A stretch of DNA of 64,000 bases from Bacteroides sp. ET71 (GCF_023336905.1 NZ_JAMBLS010000007.1:1-64000), one strand, 5' to 3'; shown: positions 1-9,319, counted from the stretch's first letter. The notes: generated from the sequence alone by a model not told the origin. Translations and numbers: made by a program.

Positions 1-37
1 AAATATTATATTATTTTCAGACGACTACAATATACTA

Positions 38-1543
38 TTATATCCTATCAAAGAATCCCTCGTACTCTTCATCAATAATCTTCCATTCTCCCATTTTGCG
101 TCCACCTACACGAGCTATCTTGTCTAATGCTTGAAGGCGTTTCAGATATTTCAGAACTTGACGTGTTGATAATCCCATTGAATCAGCCATTTGAACAGTG
201 CTGACTTTAGGATTCATGGATATCAGTTTATATATTTGGCGACTTGCTTTTATGAACTCTTTTGTGAACTCCATGGGTTCTTTTATGAACTCTTTTGTGA
301 ACTCTATCGGTTTTTTTATGAACTCCACTTCTTGAGATGCCTTGTCTGTGGTAGTATTATTGTCATTTCCTTCAAAATTTAAGTTCCATAGAGTCACGTG
401 AAATTCGGAAGCATTGGAGGTGAATTCTGGAGCGTGGTAGTCTGAAAGACGCTCATAACACCTATATGTGTTTATGATTTTCTTCATTCCGCTGCCACGA
501 CGTTCCATTAAGCCTAATCGACTGAAAAAATCAGCCAATAACGGGTTCCTTCTTTTGGATGGTACCGTAAGAGGGTTCAGATGCTGAATAAGTCTGCCGT
601 CCATCATGCCACCGGGAGAGTATATCTCCATCCGGTCGTCGTACATGTCAATATGTATCTCGCTTCCCATCTGCAAATAGTCACGATGGATGATTGCATT
701 TGCTATCGCTTCCGTCACAGCACGTTCGGGATAGTCTGGCAATTCTTCGCGGTGGTCACTCTCTTTCCACCATTTCTTCCGTGAATTGTTCCGCACAAAA
801 GACACAGCATCCTGTAACTGGCCGATTACACAACCCTCCAGTTCAACATCATCAATCGCTTCTCCTAAGCCACTGGTCATATCCAGACCGTTCCATCGAG
901 TACAGAATATACGGGATTGTCTTATCGGGGATTCATCCGCCAACAATGCTCCGGCATTTGTCAGATCGCCGTTTTCATCGATGATACCCCATGAAACAAA
1001 TTCGCTGTCATCAAACGAGCGTTGCAATCTTTTGTAATGGACAGATCTGAGTTTGGTAAAAGCCATATCCTCGAATCTGTAACTTGAAGGCAGGCTGTCA
1101 TAAGTTTTGCCGGCACCTTTCAGAACGAGACTTTTCAATTGAATACGATCTGCAACGACAGACTCATTACCGATACGGACGAAAGCAAGACGCTGTTTGT
1201 CGCCGATATAATAATATGGTGTTTCCTGTCCTGAATACACATGCAACAACACAAGTTTCTTCCCATCTGCCTCCTTGAGTTCAAGTCTGACTGCCGGAAT
1301 AGGGTCAAGTTTACTCTTTATCTCTTCACTGATTTTTTCAGCGTCACCTTCTGCATCAGCAAGACCTAATATTTGGTCATCATCACTGATACCGAATACC
1401 AGTATGCCGCCTTCGCCATTGGCAAAGGCTGAGACACTCTTAAGCCAACTTTTAGGCCGTCTGATTTCAAGCATCTGCTTCTTGTCGTAAGCCGTCGCTT
1501 CGCCTATCAATGATTTAATATCTAATTCCATTGTATTCGACAT
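38..1543 (-). CDS. AlbA_2/Schlafen-type ATP-binding protein with winged-helix tail
   Basis: This 501-residue protein has the layout of the RecG-like 'putative DNA-binding / ATP-binding' family. An N-terminal AlbA_2 (Schlafen-type) domain spans about residues 10-140, with the characteristic SVSAFANGEGG and GISDD segments. It is followed by a GHKL-type ATPase region (HATPase_c_4) containing AIANAIIHRDY and GSGMKKI. A C-terminal winged helix lies around residues 440-490. Family members act as regulators or nucleic-acid-binding proteins and are common in defence islands; the exact activity is unknown. The linker contains a degenerate 11-residue repeat (EFTKEFIKEPM, EFTKEFIKAS). It lies 41 bases downstream of the large restriction enzyme on the same strand and is probably cotranscribed. 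The family call is solid, the role in defence is inferred. Confidence 0.8.
   Translation of the reverse strand: MSNTMELDIKSLIGEATAYDKKQMLEIRRPKSWLKSVSAFANGEGGILVFGISDDDQILGLADAEGDAEKISEEIKSKLDPIPAVRLELKEADGKKLVLLHVYSGQETPYYYIGDKQRLAFVRIGNESVVADRIQLKSLVLKGAGKTYDSLPSSYRFEDMAFTKLRSVHYKRLQRSFDDSEFVSWGIIDENGDLTNAGALLADESPIRQSRIFCTRWNGLDMTSGLGEAIDDVELEGCVIGQLQDAVSFVRNNSRKKWWKESDHREELPDYPERAVTEAIANAIIHRDYLQMGSEIHIDMYDDRMEIYSPGGMMDGRLIQHLNPLTVPSKRRNPLLADFFSRLGLMERRGSGMKKIINTYRCYERLSDYHAPEFTSNASEFHVTLWNLNFEGNDNNTTTDKASQEVEFIKKPIEFTKEFIKEPMEFTKEFIKASRQIYKLISMNPKVSTVQMADSMGLSTRQVLKYLKRLQALDKIARVGGRKMGEWKIIDEEYEGFFDRI
247..327 (-). repeat. In-frame 33-bp tandem repeat in linker of the AlbA protein
   Basis: Two nearly identical 33-base units (247-279 and 280-312) and a partial third lie inside the gene. 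Being a multiple of three, a copy-number change would alter linker length by 11 residues without breaking the frame. Confidence 0.75.
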
Positions 1544-1584
1544 CTGTTCGCTAATTGTATTTTGAATTAGAATAGCATAACGGA

Positions 1585-4500
1585 TTATTCCATAGGTTTA
1601 ATTTTGGCCTCAATAAAGTCAATTTCTTCAGCTGTTAAACCATATTTTGCATAGAGTTCTGCATCTGTCCAAGATTTTGAAAAATCTTGCAGTGGAATGA
1701 ATCGGTAAGTCTTGCCTGTACCATGCTGACTTATCTTCGCCAAACTTAATAAAAATCGGGCAAATCGGGATCTCAGATAATCGGAGAGATGCGAGGCTTC
1801 ATCTTGTGTCAAGTTTAACTCCGCACCAACTACAAGATAAGTTTCTGTACAAATAGTTCCAGGAGCTCCAACAAATGAATTTTGATTGTCGTCATTCAAT
1901 TCTGTCCCAATATTATTGGATTCGGGTACATATACTTTCCACTTGTCAATCCATTCCGGATGAGACTGTACTTCTGTCCGTTCCACATAGCCGATTTTTC
2001 CTGCCCGGCCATAGCACTTTATCGCGTCTTGTAAATTGTCTGCTGAATTTTTGAATCTATTATCTTCAATAAAAAAGGTTCTAAAACCAAACGCCTTGGC
2101 AGCAGATATATAATTATTTATAGTATCTACATTCTCTTCTTTAAAGATCTTGTCTAAAATACTAATAGCCTGACTATCTCTTACAAAAATATCTAAATCA
2201 TCTGTTTTCAGAGGCCTTTGCGCAACATAAGAATGATTTTCATAATGGGTAACCACCTTTACTTTATGCTTGGTATTATCATAATTTGTATTTCGCACAA
2301 AATAGCAAACACCTCCACGATTGTTCGTATTGGGAAAAACGTCCTCGGGATGCATGAAATCGTGCAATTCAGCAATGTGTTTGTCATTCAACATTGCGTT
2401 TCGAAATTCATCCAGGCCTTTCCCGCCAGCCATCCAACGAGACGGCATAATAATACACAAATAGGTCGGGGCTATCTCTTTGGATACATTGACAAATTGA
2501 TTGTAAATAGGCTTGGCACTGGCTCCTGCCCCTCCATCTTCTTCCTGGTACGGCGGATTGCCAATAATCACGTCAAATCTCATATCTGTTAATTGCTTTA
2601 TTATCTCATTATTATTTTCGCCAATCAAATCATACGACGTAAAATCGGCATATATGTTTTCAACCGGCATCCCGAGCAAGGTGTAAACCTTGCGCGTAAA
2701 TTCGTAGGCCAAGGTCGAGGTCGCAATTGCATATAATCCCTGCTTGACCTTCTCGCCGAATCTTTGATACAACGCAACGGAGAACTCACCTTCTTTAGAG
2801 GCTATATCGAGAAATTTAGCATCAGCCTTCTCGTTCAACTCTTCGAAAGGCAGTATGGCAACCATCTCGTCGGCGACCTTCGCAGGGGTAACTATCTCCG
2901 ATTCCGACAAACGTCCGAACCTGCGCATGGCAATCTCGACCCGCTCCATGGGGCGCAGTGCGGCGTCACGGATCAGATCGTTGGTATTTTCAATCTTATA
3001 GTCGAGAGCCCGCAAGATAAACGGATTGCTCTTCTCTTGAATCACTTTCAGAAATCCTATGTCCAGACCGAGATGGTTGGCGATTCGCCGGTTATCCGTC
3101 GTCTCCGGGATAGCGGCAATCACCTCCTCCAACGATTTGACTGTCGAATCCGTTAGGAAAGCGAAGAAGAGAATACGCGCATAATAGGCGGCAAGCCGTT
3201 TGTCGAGTTTATCGTCTTCCTCTGCCGGCTTCGGCTGATCGGGCTGTTGATTGGGTCGATTGGTCGGTTCAGTATCTCTGTTTTCAGTTCCTTCCGGCCT
3301 ATCGGGTGTGTCCGGCATATCAAGGTCATCACCATCACCTTCTGTCGGTTTGATCTGGAGACCATTTTTGGCATCAATGGGAGCAATCTCCCGAATAACT
3401 TTGAGAATTTCGGTGTCTTCCAACAGAATGCTGTCGGTCGGAATCTCCGATGCTTCGTCCAATACGCTGCGGTTTCGAGAATATTCGCGAACCTCATCTG
3501 TAATATTGGTCGGAGTCGCTTCCTGCAACTTATTTTTGTTCAGTACGATGATAGGAGAGATTGCCAACTCTTTTGCGATACGGTCTCTCAAACTTGCATT
3601 ACCCTGAACCTCCGTATTGACATTGTAGAACTGCGATTTCAACTCTTGTAACCGGAACATGCGATTCGGATCGAAGTCTACCAATAATGTCTGCGGCTTC
3701 ATGTTGTACTTGATGATTCGGCCGTTTTCATCCTTGAAGGTGGTAACGTATTGATTCTGCAGACGGAATATTGCCTGATCGTATTCCTGCGGAGATGACG
3801 TTCCCTTGAGGTAAAGCATCGTGTCCCATTGCGGCACGGTTGTTCCAGTCAACATCCGGTTAACGGTCAACGTCAGTGTCTTGCGACCCTTCTCTTCGCA
3901 AGTTTTGATCTTCCCTTTGATAATATCCGTAGTCGAGTATTTACGCTCTTCGTCAAAGCCTGCAATGTTGATAACTTCGTAATCACATAGATTTTTGAAT
4001 CGTTCCTTTTCGCGTTGAATCAATGTAGCCATAGCATCGCAGGAGGCACGGAAAGGCAGCACAACAACAATATGGTGACACATCTTAGCGTCTTTGATTT
4101 TGGCGTAATCGAGAAAGCCGAGCAAATTCTCATCCTCTTTCGTGCCATCGATTACCTCCAGCAAATCCAGAATTTCTGCTTCGTGTAAGAACTGCCGATG
4201 GCTGCCGTCTGCTTTAGGCGTAATCGAATGGGACCGGAACAACTCAGTAAATGCATAGGTAATACCATTTTTACGCAGTTCCTCCATCTTTTTCACGGAA
4301 GAGACATTCGGATTGAACGCAAAGCGAATCATCTGTGGAAATCCATAATAAGGATTGTCCCATTCATTACAATCATCCTCTTTAAGATGCTCGTCATCCC
4401 ACTGCTTCTGCTCGTCGATAATATCCGTAAACTGTACAAAGGCAATGATGTCCTCCTTTTTGAATTCATCGCTCATCAAAATTCGGTATGGCGTACCGGA

Positions 4501-5535
4501 AAGATGTATGCGAATCTTTGTATCCAATGTTTTTACGGCTTCGTCCACCTGATCGAGTGTTTCAAAACCATCGATACTTTGTAGTTCCTTTTTAATTTGT
4601 GATTTGCTGAGATTATATTGCTGTAAGACCTTTCCATAGGAGGCACCACGAGCTCCAAAATGGGTTTCATCAACGATTAACAAATCAATTTGATGCTCAA
4701 AAACCTCTTTGTGCTTTGCCTTGATTTCTTTTCCTTGCAAATCTTGCAACGTCAAGAATAATGCGACCTTATCTCCGGCAGCGAGAGTATCGGAAATAAT
4801 GTTTTCATTGCTATTTAACGACGTACTGTCCAAAAACTTGTAGCCTGAAAAGTAAACATGGCTCTCAACCGTCTTTTTCCATTCTTGTTTTACATCGGCC
4901 TTTGCTGAGACGACGACCACAATTTTCGCATCCATCTCTTTGGCGCAGCACATCGCCGTGAAAGACTTGCCGAACCGCATTACAGCGTACAGCAACAGAT
5001 TGGTGCGTCCGGCAGCGACCGCATTTCTGAAGTTGTCAATGACCTGCTGCTGATTGGCTCGGGGAGGATAGCTATCCGTTCGTTCGTAGGTAAATGTTTG
5101 AGGTAGGCGATCCGGAGAATAAAATTGATATTTGCCGTTTTTATCCCGTGCGCTTTTATAGATGTCCGATATAGCCTCTTCCAGATCAGCGGTCGTTGCC
5201 CCTTCAAAAAACTCCTTTGAATAGTAAGGCAGATGCCCAAACGTATCTGGTAGCAACCGTGTTCTGCCTTTTTCCTGTTCCAGAAAAGTATGGACAGCAA
5301 AATCACGAAAAATAGTCTCATCGTCTATCTGTGCCGAATGTTCGTACTGCTGTACCAGATTAGGGAAAATCTTTCTCCATTCGTCCAGACGGACACGCAC
5401 TCCTCGGGCCGTGTCACCGACCTTCAAATAGTTGGGAACTGTTTCAGTCGAAAAAGCATAGATATGCGGCTCAACCCGCCCTACAATCAAGCCATCAAGA
5501 AGCGTCGTATCTATTTTTAAATTTGTGTCTGCCAT
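1585..5535 (-). CDS. GIY-YIG / SF2 helicase / Eco57I-like adenine methyltransferase fusion (restriction-modification)
   Basis: This 1316-residue protein carries three modules. Residues about 20-90 look like a T5orf172-type GIY-YIG nuclease: IYAF at 25-28, LKVGDT at 37-42, arginines near 48 and acidic residues near 86-88. An SF2 helicase follows, with Walker A-like MRFGKS (186-191), DETH box (289-292) and SGTPY (346-350), and a late QAIFRLQNQ motif. The C-terminal third is an N6-adenine methyltransferase: TPAKVADEM, a degenerate motif I LDIASKEGEF (909-918), catalytic NPPY (993-996), then an Eco57I-like target-recognition region. This suggests one chain that modifies, translocates and perhaps cuts DNA. 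It lies one base downstream of the 334-residue partner gene. The nuclease assignment is from motif reading only; the helicase and methylase calls are firm. Confidence 0.85.
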   Translation of the reverse strand: MADTNLKIDTTLLDGLIVGRVEPHIYAFSTETVPNYLKVGDTARGVRVRLDEWRKIFPNLVQQYEHSAQIDDETIFRDFAVHTFLEQEKGRTRLLPDTFGHLPYYSKEFFEGATTADLEEAISDIYKSARDKNGKYQFYSPDRLPQTFTYERTDSYPPRANQQQVIDNFRNAVAAGRTNLLLYAVMRFGKSFTAMCCAKEMDAKIVVVVSAKADVKQEWKKTVESHVYFSGYKFLDSTSLNSNENIISDTLAAGDKVALFLTLQDLQGKEIKAKHKEVFEHQIDLLIVDETHFGARGASYGKVLQQYNLSKSQIKKELQSIDGFETLDQVDEAVKTLDTKIRIHLSGTPYRILMSDEFKKEDIIAFVQFTDIIDEQKQWDDEHLKEDDCNEWDNPYYGFPQMIRFAFNPNVSSVKKMEELRKNGITYAFTELFRSHSITPKADGSHRQFLHEAEILDLLEVIDGTKEDENLLGFLDYAKIKDAKMCHHIVVVLPFRASCDAMATLIQREKERFKNLCDYEVINIAGFDEERKYSTTDIIKGKIKTCEEKGRKTLTLTVNRMLTGTTVPQWDTMLYLKGTSSPQEYDQAIFRLQNQYVTTFKDENGRIIKYNMKPQTLLVDFDPNRMFRLQELKSQFYNVNTEVQGNASLRDRIAKELAISPIIVLNKNKLQEATPTNITDEVREYSRNRSVLDEASEIPTDSILLEDTEILKVIREIAPIDAKNGLQIKPTEGDGDDLDMPDTPDRPEGTENRDTEPTNRPNQQPDQPKPAEEDDKLDKRLAAYYARILFFAFLTDSTVKSLEEVIAAIPETTDNRRIANHLGLDIGFLKVIQEKSNPFILRALDYKIENTNDLIRDAALRPMERVEIAMRRFGRLSESEIVTPAKVADEMVAILPFEELNEKADAKFLDIASKEGEFSVALYQRFGEKVKQGLYAIATSTLAYEFTRKVYTLLGMPVENIYADFTSYDLIGENNNEIIKQLTDMRFDVIIGNPPYQEEDGGAGASAKPIYNQFVNVSKEIAPTYLCIIMPSRWMAGGKGLDEFRNAMLNDKHIAELHDFMHPEDVFPNTNNRGGVCYFVRNTNYDNTKHKVKVVTHYENHSYVAQRPLKTDDLDIFVRDSQAISILDKIFKEENVDTINNYISAAKAFGFRTFFIEDNRFKNSADNLQDAIKCYGRAGKIGYVERTEVQSHPEWIDKWKVYVPESNNIGTELNDDNQNSFVGAPGTICTETYLVVGAELNLTQDEASHLSDYLRSRFARFLLSLAKISQHGTGKTYRFIPLQDFSKSWTDAELYAKYGLTAEEIDFIEAKIKPME

Positions 5536-5536
5536 A

Positions 5537-6541
5537 CTATTTCCCTTTCTTTAACAATGAGATAAAAGTCAGCGTTTTATTGCCACGCCAATCCTTAATC
5601 TTACAATAGGCTCCATTATGTTTGTGAATATTACCTTTCTGACAACCTTCACACTCTTGAACCGTTATATTCGAATCAAACAGGTTCTGGACTGTTTGTT
5701 GTACGCTATGGCAACTTTCCGGAATTACCCCTTTCAAACCGTCCATCTGCCAAATATTCCATGAGATGATGGAAGCAATATATTGCAACGATTTGAGTTG
5801 TGGCTTTTTACCAAATTTTGCTTTATAATAGTCGATGAAGGTGTACAAAAGAGACTCCCGGGCAAGAACAAGGTTGTCTCCCTGCCATTCGTAACCGTAA
5901 ACACTCATATAGGCCAATTGAGCTGCTTTTAGCCATTCGCTTGATGTCTGTGTATTTTCCCCGACGACGCGAAGTTTTCTATCAAGTAATCCTATCCTTC
6001 GTTCTATCGGTATCGGCTCACCTGTTACGGAATCATATCGGCTCACCAGATAGGGAGCCTCTCCACAGGTAATTTCAAGGCGATTTTCGTTGATGTAATC
6101 ATGCCAGGTTTTACCTTCAGGAAATACAATTTTCCCCTCTGTCGGAATCCACGAATGTGAACCGTCAGGATTATCTACCTCTACATTAAATACGTTTTCT
6201 CGCCCAAACCAAGCATTGTCAATCAGATTGTTTTGTTTATTACAAATCCATGACGGAGTGAAAACTTCGGCCATTTCACGGCTGCGTTGCTGTTGCATTT
6301 CAAGGCTTTTAACGGCCCGAGGCTTGATCACATCTCCATTTTTGCCAGTAATAGCCTCTAATGTAATTTGATCGCTATACTGATATCCAACCCCCAAATC
6401 GGCATAATTACTTGTCGCCCAGAAAATATTAACTTGACAATTTTCTGAACTTAAAGTGCGATCTATGAGCAACATTGATAGCAGCTTTGGGGATCGTTCA
6501 AAAATTTCATCTCCGTATATGTCTATCTGTAACAGATTCAT
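5537..6541 (-). CDS. Restriction-modification accessory protein with EVFTP motif
   Basis: This 334-residue protein carries REMAEVFTPSWICN near residue 90. That resembles the motif X region (VFTP) that precedes motif I in type IIG/type I adenine methyltransferases, but there is no NPPY catalytic motif. A second block, ITCGEAPYLVSRYD, is also conserved-looking. A C-terminal cluster of cysteines and histidines (CEGCQKGNIHKHNGAYC) could bind metal. Similar proteins are annotated 'restriction endonuclease subunit M'. It ends one base before the start of the large fusion enzyme, so the two are surely translated from one message and probably form a complex. Whether it completes the cofactor site of the partner or contributes to specificity cannot be told from sequence. 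Confidence 0.65.
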   Translation of the reverse strand: MNLLQIDIYGDEIFERSPKLLSMLLIDRTLSSENCQVNIFWATSNYADLGVGYQYSDQITLEAITGKNGDVIKPRAVKSLEMQQQRSREMAEVFTPSWICNKQNNLIDNAWFGRENVFNVEVDNPDGSHSWIPTEGKIVFPEGKTWHDYINENRLEITCGEAPYLVSRYDSVTGEPIPIERRIGLLDRKLRVVGENTQTSSEWLKAAQLAYMSVYGYEWQGDNLVLARESLLYTFIDYYKAKFGKKPQLKSLQYIASIISWNIWQMDGLKGVIPESCHSVQQTVQNLFDSNITVQECEGCQKGNIHKHNGAYCKIKDWRGNKTLTFISLLKKGK

Positions 6542-6606
6542 ATATGTTATATTATGCGTTTTATTACATTTTTAATTGCCGTTTCAGTACACCTCATAAC
6601 CAGTAA

Positions 6607-6831
6607 TTATTCTATATCATAATTAAAATCAGCCTCAATAAGATCTTTAATATCCACTTTAAGCAGTTGGGCAATCTCAACAAACTGGGCCATTGATGGC
6701 TGTACCTTATTAGTTTTCCATCGTGAAACAGTCATGTCTGTAACCCCCATCTGTTCTGCCAACCAGCGATTAGTTATTTCTTTTTCAGCCAAAATTACAC
6801 GCAACCGGTTTGAGCATTCTATTTTCGCCAT
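6607..6831 (-). CDS. XRE-family (Cro/C1-type) regulator
   Basis: This 74-residue protein is essentially one helix-turn-helix domain: NRWLAEQMGVTDMTVSRWKTNK is the helix-turn-helix core and a short acidic tail follows. It is the first gene of the leftward restriction-modification block. Such C-protein-like regulators often time the expression of restriction against methylation. Its own promoter (6857-6887) faces the rightward genes, so it could control both sides. The function as controller of the restriction operon is inferred from position. Confidence 0.85.
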   Translation of the reverse strand: MAKIECSNRLRVILAEKEITNRWLAEQMGVTDMTVSRWKTNKVQPSMAQFVEIAQLLKVDIKDLIEADFNYDIE

Positions 6832-6856
6832 ATTGTTTCATATTATATTAACAGTA

Positions 6857-6887
6857 CAAAGTTATACATAAAAAGATAATCATCAAA
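6857..6887 (-). promoter_or_regulatory. Promoter of the XRE/restriction block
   Basis: On the minus strand TTTG (6884-6887), a 19-base spacer and TAACTTTG (6857-6864) match the Bacteroidota housekeeping promoter. Three GATAAT-containing segments lie between here and 6935 and could be operator half-sites, which is a weak observation. Confidence 0.7.
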
Positions 6888-6925
6888 GTAATCTGATAAT
6901 AATATCATTCTACGAGATTCAATAA

Positions 6926-7387
6926 TTGATAATCTTTATCCTCATTATCTGTACCATCAGTGCGAGATTTCTTTTCGCACATTGGGATGATATGACTCAA
7001 GCTTCCGCAGGCGGATTTATCATCCTTACAGGTGTCTTATGCTGGGCTATGGCACCCAAGAAGTTCGTCTATTGTCTGCTTACACTTTTGTTTTTCGCTT
7101 TTCTTGACCTTATAATCATTGCAAACGACCCCGGAAACATTTGGGGGCTTCTGGTGCCGCCGCTTGTATTCGGCATCCTTGTAGCCATTTTTACCGCTAT
7201 CAACATGGACGAAGTCGTTTCGCGACGCATGCTCTATATCAACAGCAATACGAGTATGTTTGAACTGACATTGCTCTATGTAATCAATCGGTTCACCACA
7301 TCGTTTGCCGGACTGACAACAACGCTGATTGTTTGGTATTATATGGAAGACATCGTGCGCTTTTCCGCCAAGGCTTCTACGACATAA
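6926..7387 (+). CDS. Small multi-pass membrane protein, unknown
   Basis: The frame opens with TTG directly after an in-frame TAA and encodes 153 residues with four or five hydrophobic segments (about 2-20, 27-42, 46-66, 72-92 and 110-140). An alternative ATG is at 6992, but it would delete the first membrane segment. I do not recognise a family. It is followed 11 bases later by a PD-(D/E)XK nuclease gene and is divergent from the XRE/restriction block. Membrane protein plus nuclease pairs are seen in abortive defence systems, but that is only analogy here. Confidence 0.55.
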   Translation: MIIFILIICTISARFLFAHWDDMTQASAGGFIILTGVLCWAMAPKKFVYCLLTLLFFAFLDLIIIANDPGNIWGLLVPPLVFGILVAIFTAINMDEVVSRRMLYINSNTSMFELTLLYVINRFTTSFAGLTTTLIVWYYMEDIVRFSAKASTT

Positions 7388-7398
7388 CAATTGAAACT

Positions 7399-8301
7399 AT
7401 GGACGATACAGAAATACTCATAAACAAGAATACGCTTGACCGGTTTGCCCAAGAGCAGCAAAATGCGCAGAAAGAGAAAGAATCTTTACTTACGAGAATA
7501 TCCCAACTGCATAAAGAAAGCTCTTCAAACTTTATTCCCATTTGCACCAATATCTTAAATGAAATTTGTGCCCTGCGACAACAAAACGACAAGGCGCTTG
7601 TTAATGCTTGGCAAGAAAGCTTCAGCTTTATGCAAACCTTGTATAAATGGATAGAAACAGACCGAAAGTCTCACAAAGAAGACGGACACAACTTCAACGT
7701 TTTTTCTCTGCTGGATTTATGCGGCATCAGCATCGGAGAAACCAGCCACAGCCGGCTACTAAAGTTTCTGTTGGAGCCAAACGAACTACACGGACAAGGA
7801 AATTTATTTCTTTGCCTGTTCTTACAAAGGCTTGACATTAAGATAGCCAAACATATGGATGAAGAACATTGGAATATAGTTGCAGAACAGGGACGCATCG
7901 ACCTTTTGCTGGTACGTAACCATCCATTAAGCGTGGTCGTTATAGAAAATAAATCTAATTGGGCCATAGACCAACCCAACCAGCTATATCGTTACTGGCA
8001 CAATGCAATTTATAGCCGTACCAAACATTCAGAGGTTGCTTTCTATGAAAATCGTAAGGAACTGTTCCGCATCGTATATCTCACGCCCAATGAATACAAA
8101 ATTCCAACTTTTCAAACTTTGGAACGCCCGGAAAATTGGCCAACAGATTTACCGAAGCAGATGCCTATGAAACCAGACATCCGTACATTCAATGGCTTTA
8201 TCTGCCAATGGATAGAAGATTGCATACAAGCCCTACCCTCTGGCAACCATGCTTTGCGGGAATTCCTCAGACAATATCAAATGACATGTAAGAAACTTTA
8301 A
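7399..8301 (+). CDS. PD-(D/E)XK nuclease superfamily protein (PDDEXK_4-like)
   Basis: This is a 300-residue protein. I chose the ATG at 7399 because the frame upstream overlaps the preceding membrane-protein gene. An N-terminal coiled coil (residues about 10-40) precedes a nuclease core: SHSRLLKFLL, then RIDLLLV with the metal-binding Asp, VVVIENKSNW with the E-x-K pair, and DQPNQLYRYW. This arrangement is that of the PDDEXK_4 family, found in Bacteroidota accessory regions and often near phage-defence genes. It is probably cotranscribed with the membrane protein upstream and the unknown gene 12 bases downstream. Confidence 0.75.
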   Translation: MDDTEILINKNTLDRFAQEQQNAQKEKESLLTRISQLHKESSSNFIPICTNILNEICALRQQNDKALVNAWQESFSFMQTLYKWIETDRKSHKEDGHNFNVFSLLDLCGISIGETSHSRLLKFLLEPNELHGQGNLFLCLFLQRLDIKIAKHMDEEHWNIVAEQGRIDLLLVRNHPLSVVVIENKSNWAIDQPNQLYRYWHNAIYSRTKHSEVAFYENRKELFRIVYLTPNEYKIPTFQTLERPENWPTDLPKQMPMKPDIRTFNGFICQWIEDCIQALPSGNHALREFLRQYQMTCKKL

Positions 8302-8313
8302 AACGCAATAGTT

Positions 8314-8916
8314 ATGACTGAAGAAATGTTACAAAAATCGATGGGCATGTTTGATACGCCCGAGAAATGGAGCGCCTTTACAGAATTGGCCAACTCAAAA
8401 GAAGAAATACGCAATCGTTGGTATCAGAAGCTACAACGTGAACTCATGTCACTGACAAGCATTGATGCCAATCATACAGAATGGACATGCACAATCTGGA
8501 ACGCTTGGGACATCGAATGGAAACTCAAGGATTATCCCTCAAAGTTTCTTTCCCTTCACTCTTGGAGCGGCTATAACTGTCGGCTATGGATTAGAAACAC
8601 TGATGAAGAAACCTGCAAAAAAGTTTACGAACTAATGGATAAAAATCCCCTTTTCCGACAAATGCAGACTTGTTTCTCCATCCGCAACCTCAACCAGAAA
8701 CCTTTTGAAGTAATGTGGGATGCCCAGTTCAACCTCAACTGTGGTCAACTTTCACTCAGCAGTAACACCAACGAACTGCAATATCTCTTTGCATGGTATG
8801 CCGGTAACGACACCAATCGCCTCGCCCGTCAAATCATGGAGCAAGTAAACCGAATCCGCACACCTGAAATGACAGGACTGTTCCGGCAAGTGGACGAACT
8901 GATAAATAACGGCTAA
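8314..8916 (+). CDS. Unknown protein, partner of the PD-(D/E)XK nuclease gene
   Basis: A 200-residue soluble protein that I do not recognise. It is rich in Trp and aromatic residues (WTCTIWNAWDIEW, HSWSGYNCRLWIR) in its middle and has amphipathic helical ends. It has no signal peptide or membrane segment. It begins 12 bases after the nuclease gene and is followed by a clean terminator, so it is the last gene of this three-gene unit. A role as regulator, inhibitor or sensor of the nuclease is possible but unsupported by motifs. Confidence 0.7.
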   Translation: MTEEMLQKSMGMFDTPEKWSAFTELANSKEEIRNRWYQKLQRELMSLTSIDANHTEWTCTIWNAWDIEWKLKDYPSKFLSLHSWSGYNCRLWIRNTDEETCKKVYELMDKNPLFRQMQTCFSIRNLNQKPFEVMWDAQFNLNCGQLSLSSNTNELQYLFAWYAGNDTNRLARQIMEQVNRIRTPEMTGLFRQVDELINNG

Positions 8917-8938
8917 TACATTACTGATTATTTCAATG

Positions 8939-8977
8939 CACAGATAGTACTAACGCTCACTGTACTATCTGTGTTTT
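8939..8977 (+). terminator. Intrinsic terminator of the rightward island operon
   Basis: A perfect 12-bp stem (8939-8950 with 8962-8973), an 11-base loop and a following T4 tract. Confidence 0.85.
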
Positions 8978-9101
8978 CACCCATACCTCCAATCCGGCAC
9001 TTTTCACTCAAACCTTTCCCTGAAAATTTCATTCATACCATAATTTGTCAAAAAAGCAAAACTCCGAATTCCTATTCATTCGCTCCCCCAAACAAACAAT
9101 A

Positions 9102-9145
9102 TCAAAGTCCTACCAAAGTCGTTCCAAAGTCGTTCCAAGTTCGTC
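9102..9145. repeat. Four 11-bp tandem repeats (iterons)
   Basis: Units TCAAAGTCCTA, CCAAAGTCGTT, CCAAAGTCGTT and CCAAGTTCGTC follow without gaps. The reverse complement of the last two matches the first two units of the repeat at 47895-47938 in 20 of 22 positions. Confidence 0.85.
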
Positions 9146-9319
9146 TCCTTAGAAACGAACAAGAAACGAATTTGGAAGGAATTTATCCCATAAAAGCATC
9201 AGTCTTTTTTACCTGAGACACGTTGGCTGCCAAATGGCTCTTGACACGGCTAAAGAGGCACTTTAGCGCATTAAACATCGTGTTTATCCCATCCAACTGC
9301 CATCTTTTCCATTCTGTCC

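Noticed and set aside
8971-9216. 81-codon plus-strand frame downstream of the terminator
   Set aside because: It overlaps the 11-bp iterons and lacks start signals or protein-like composition.
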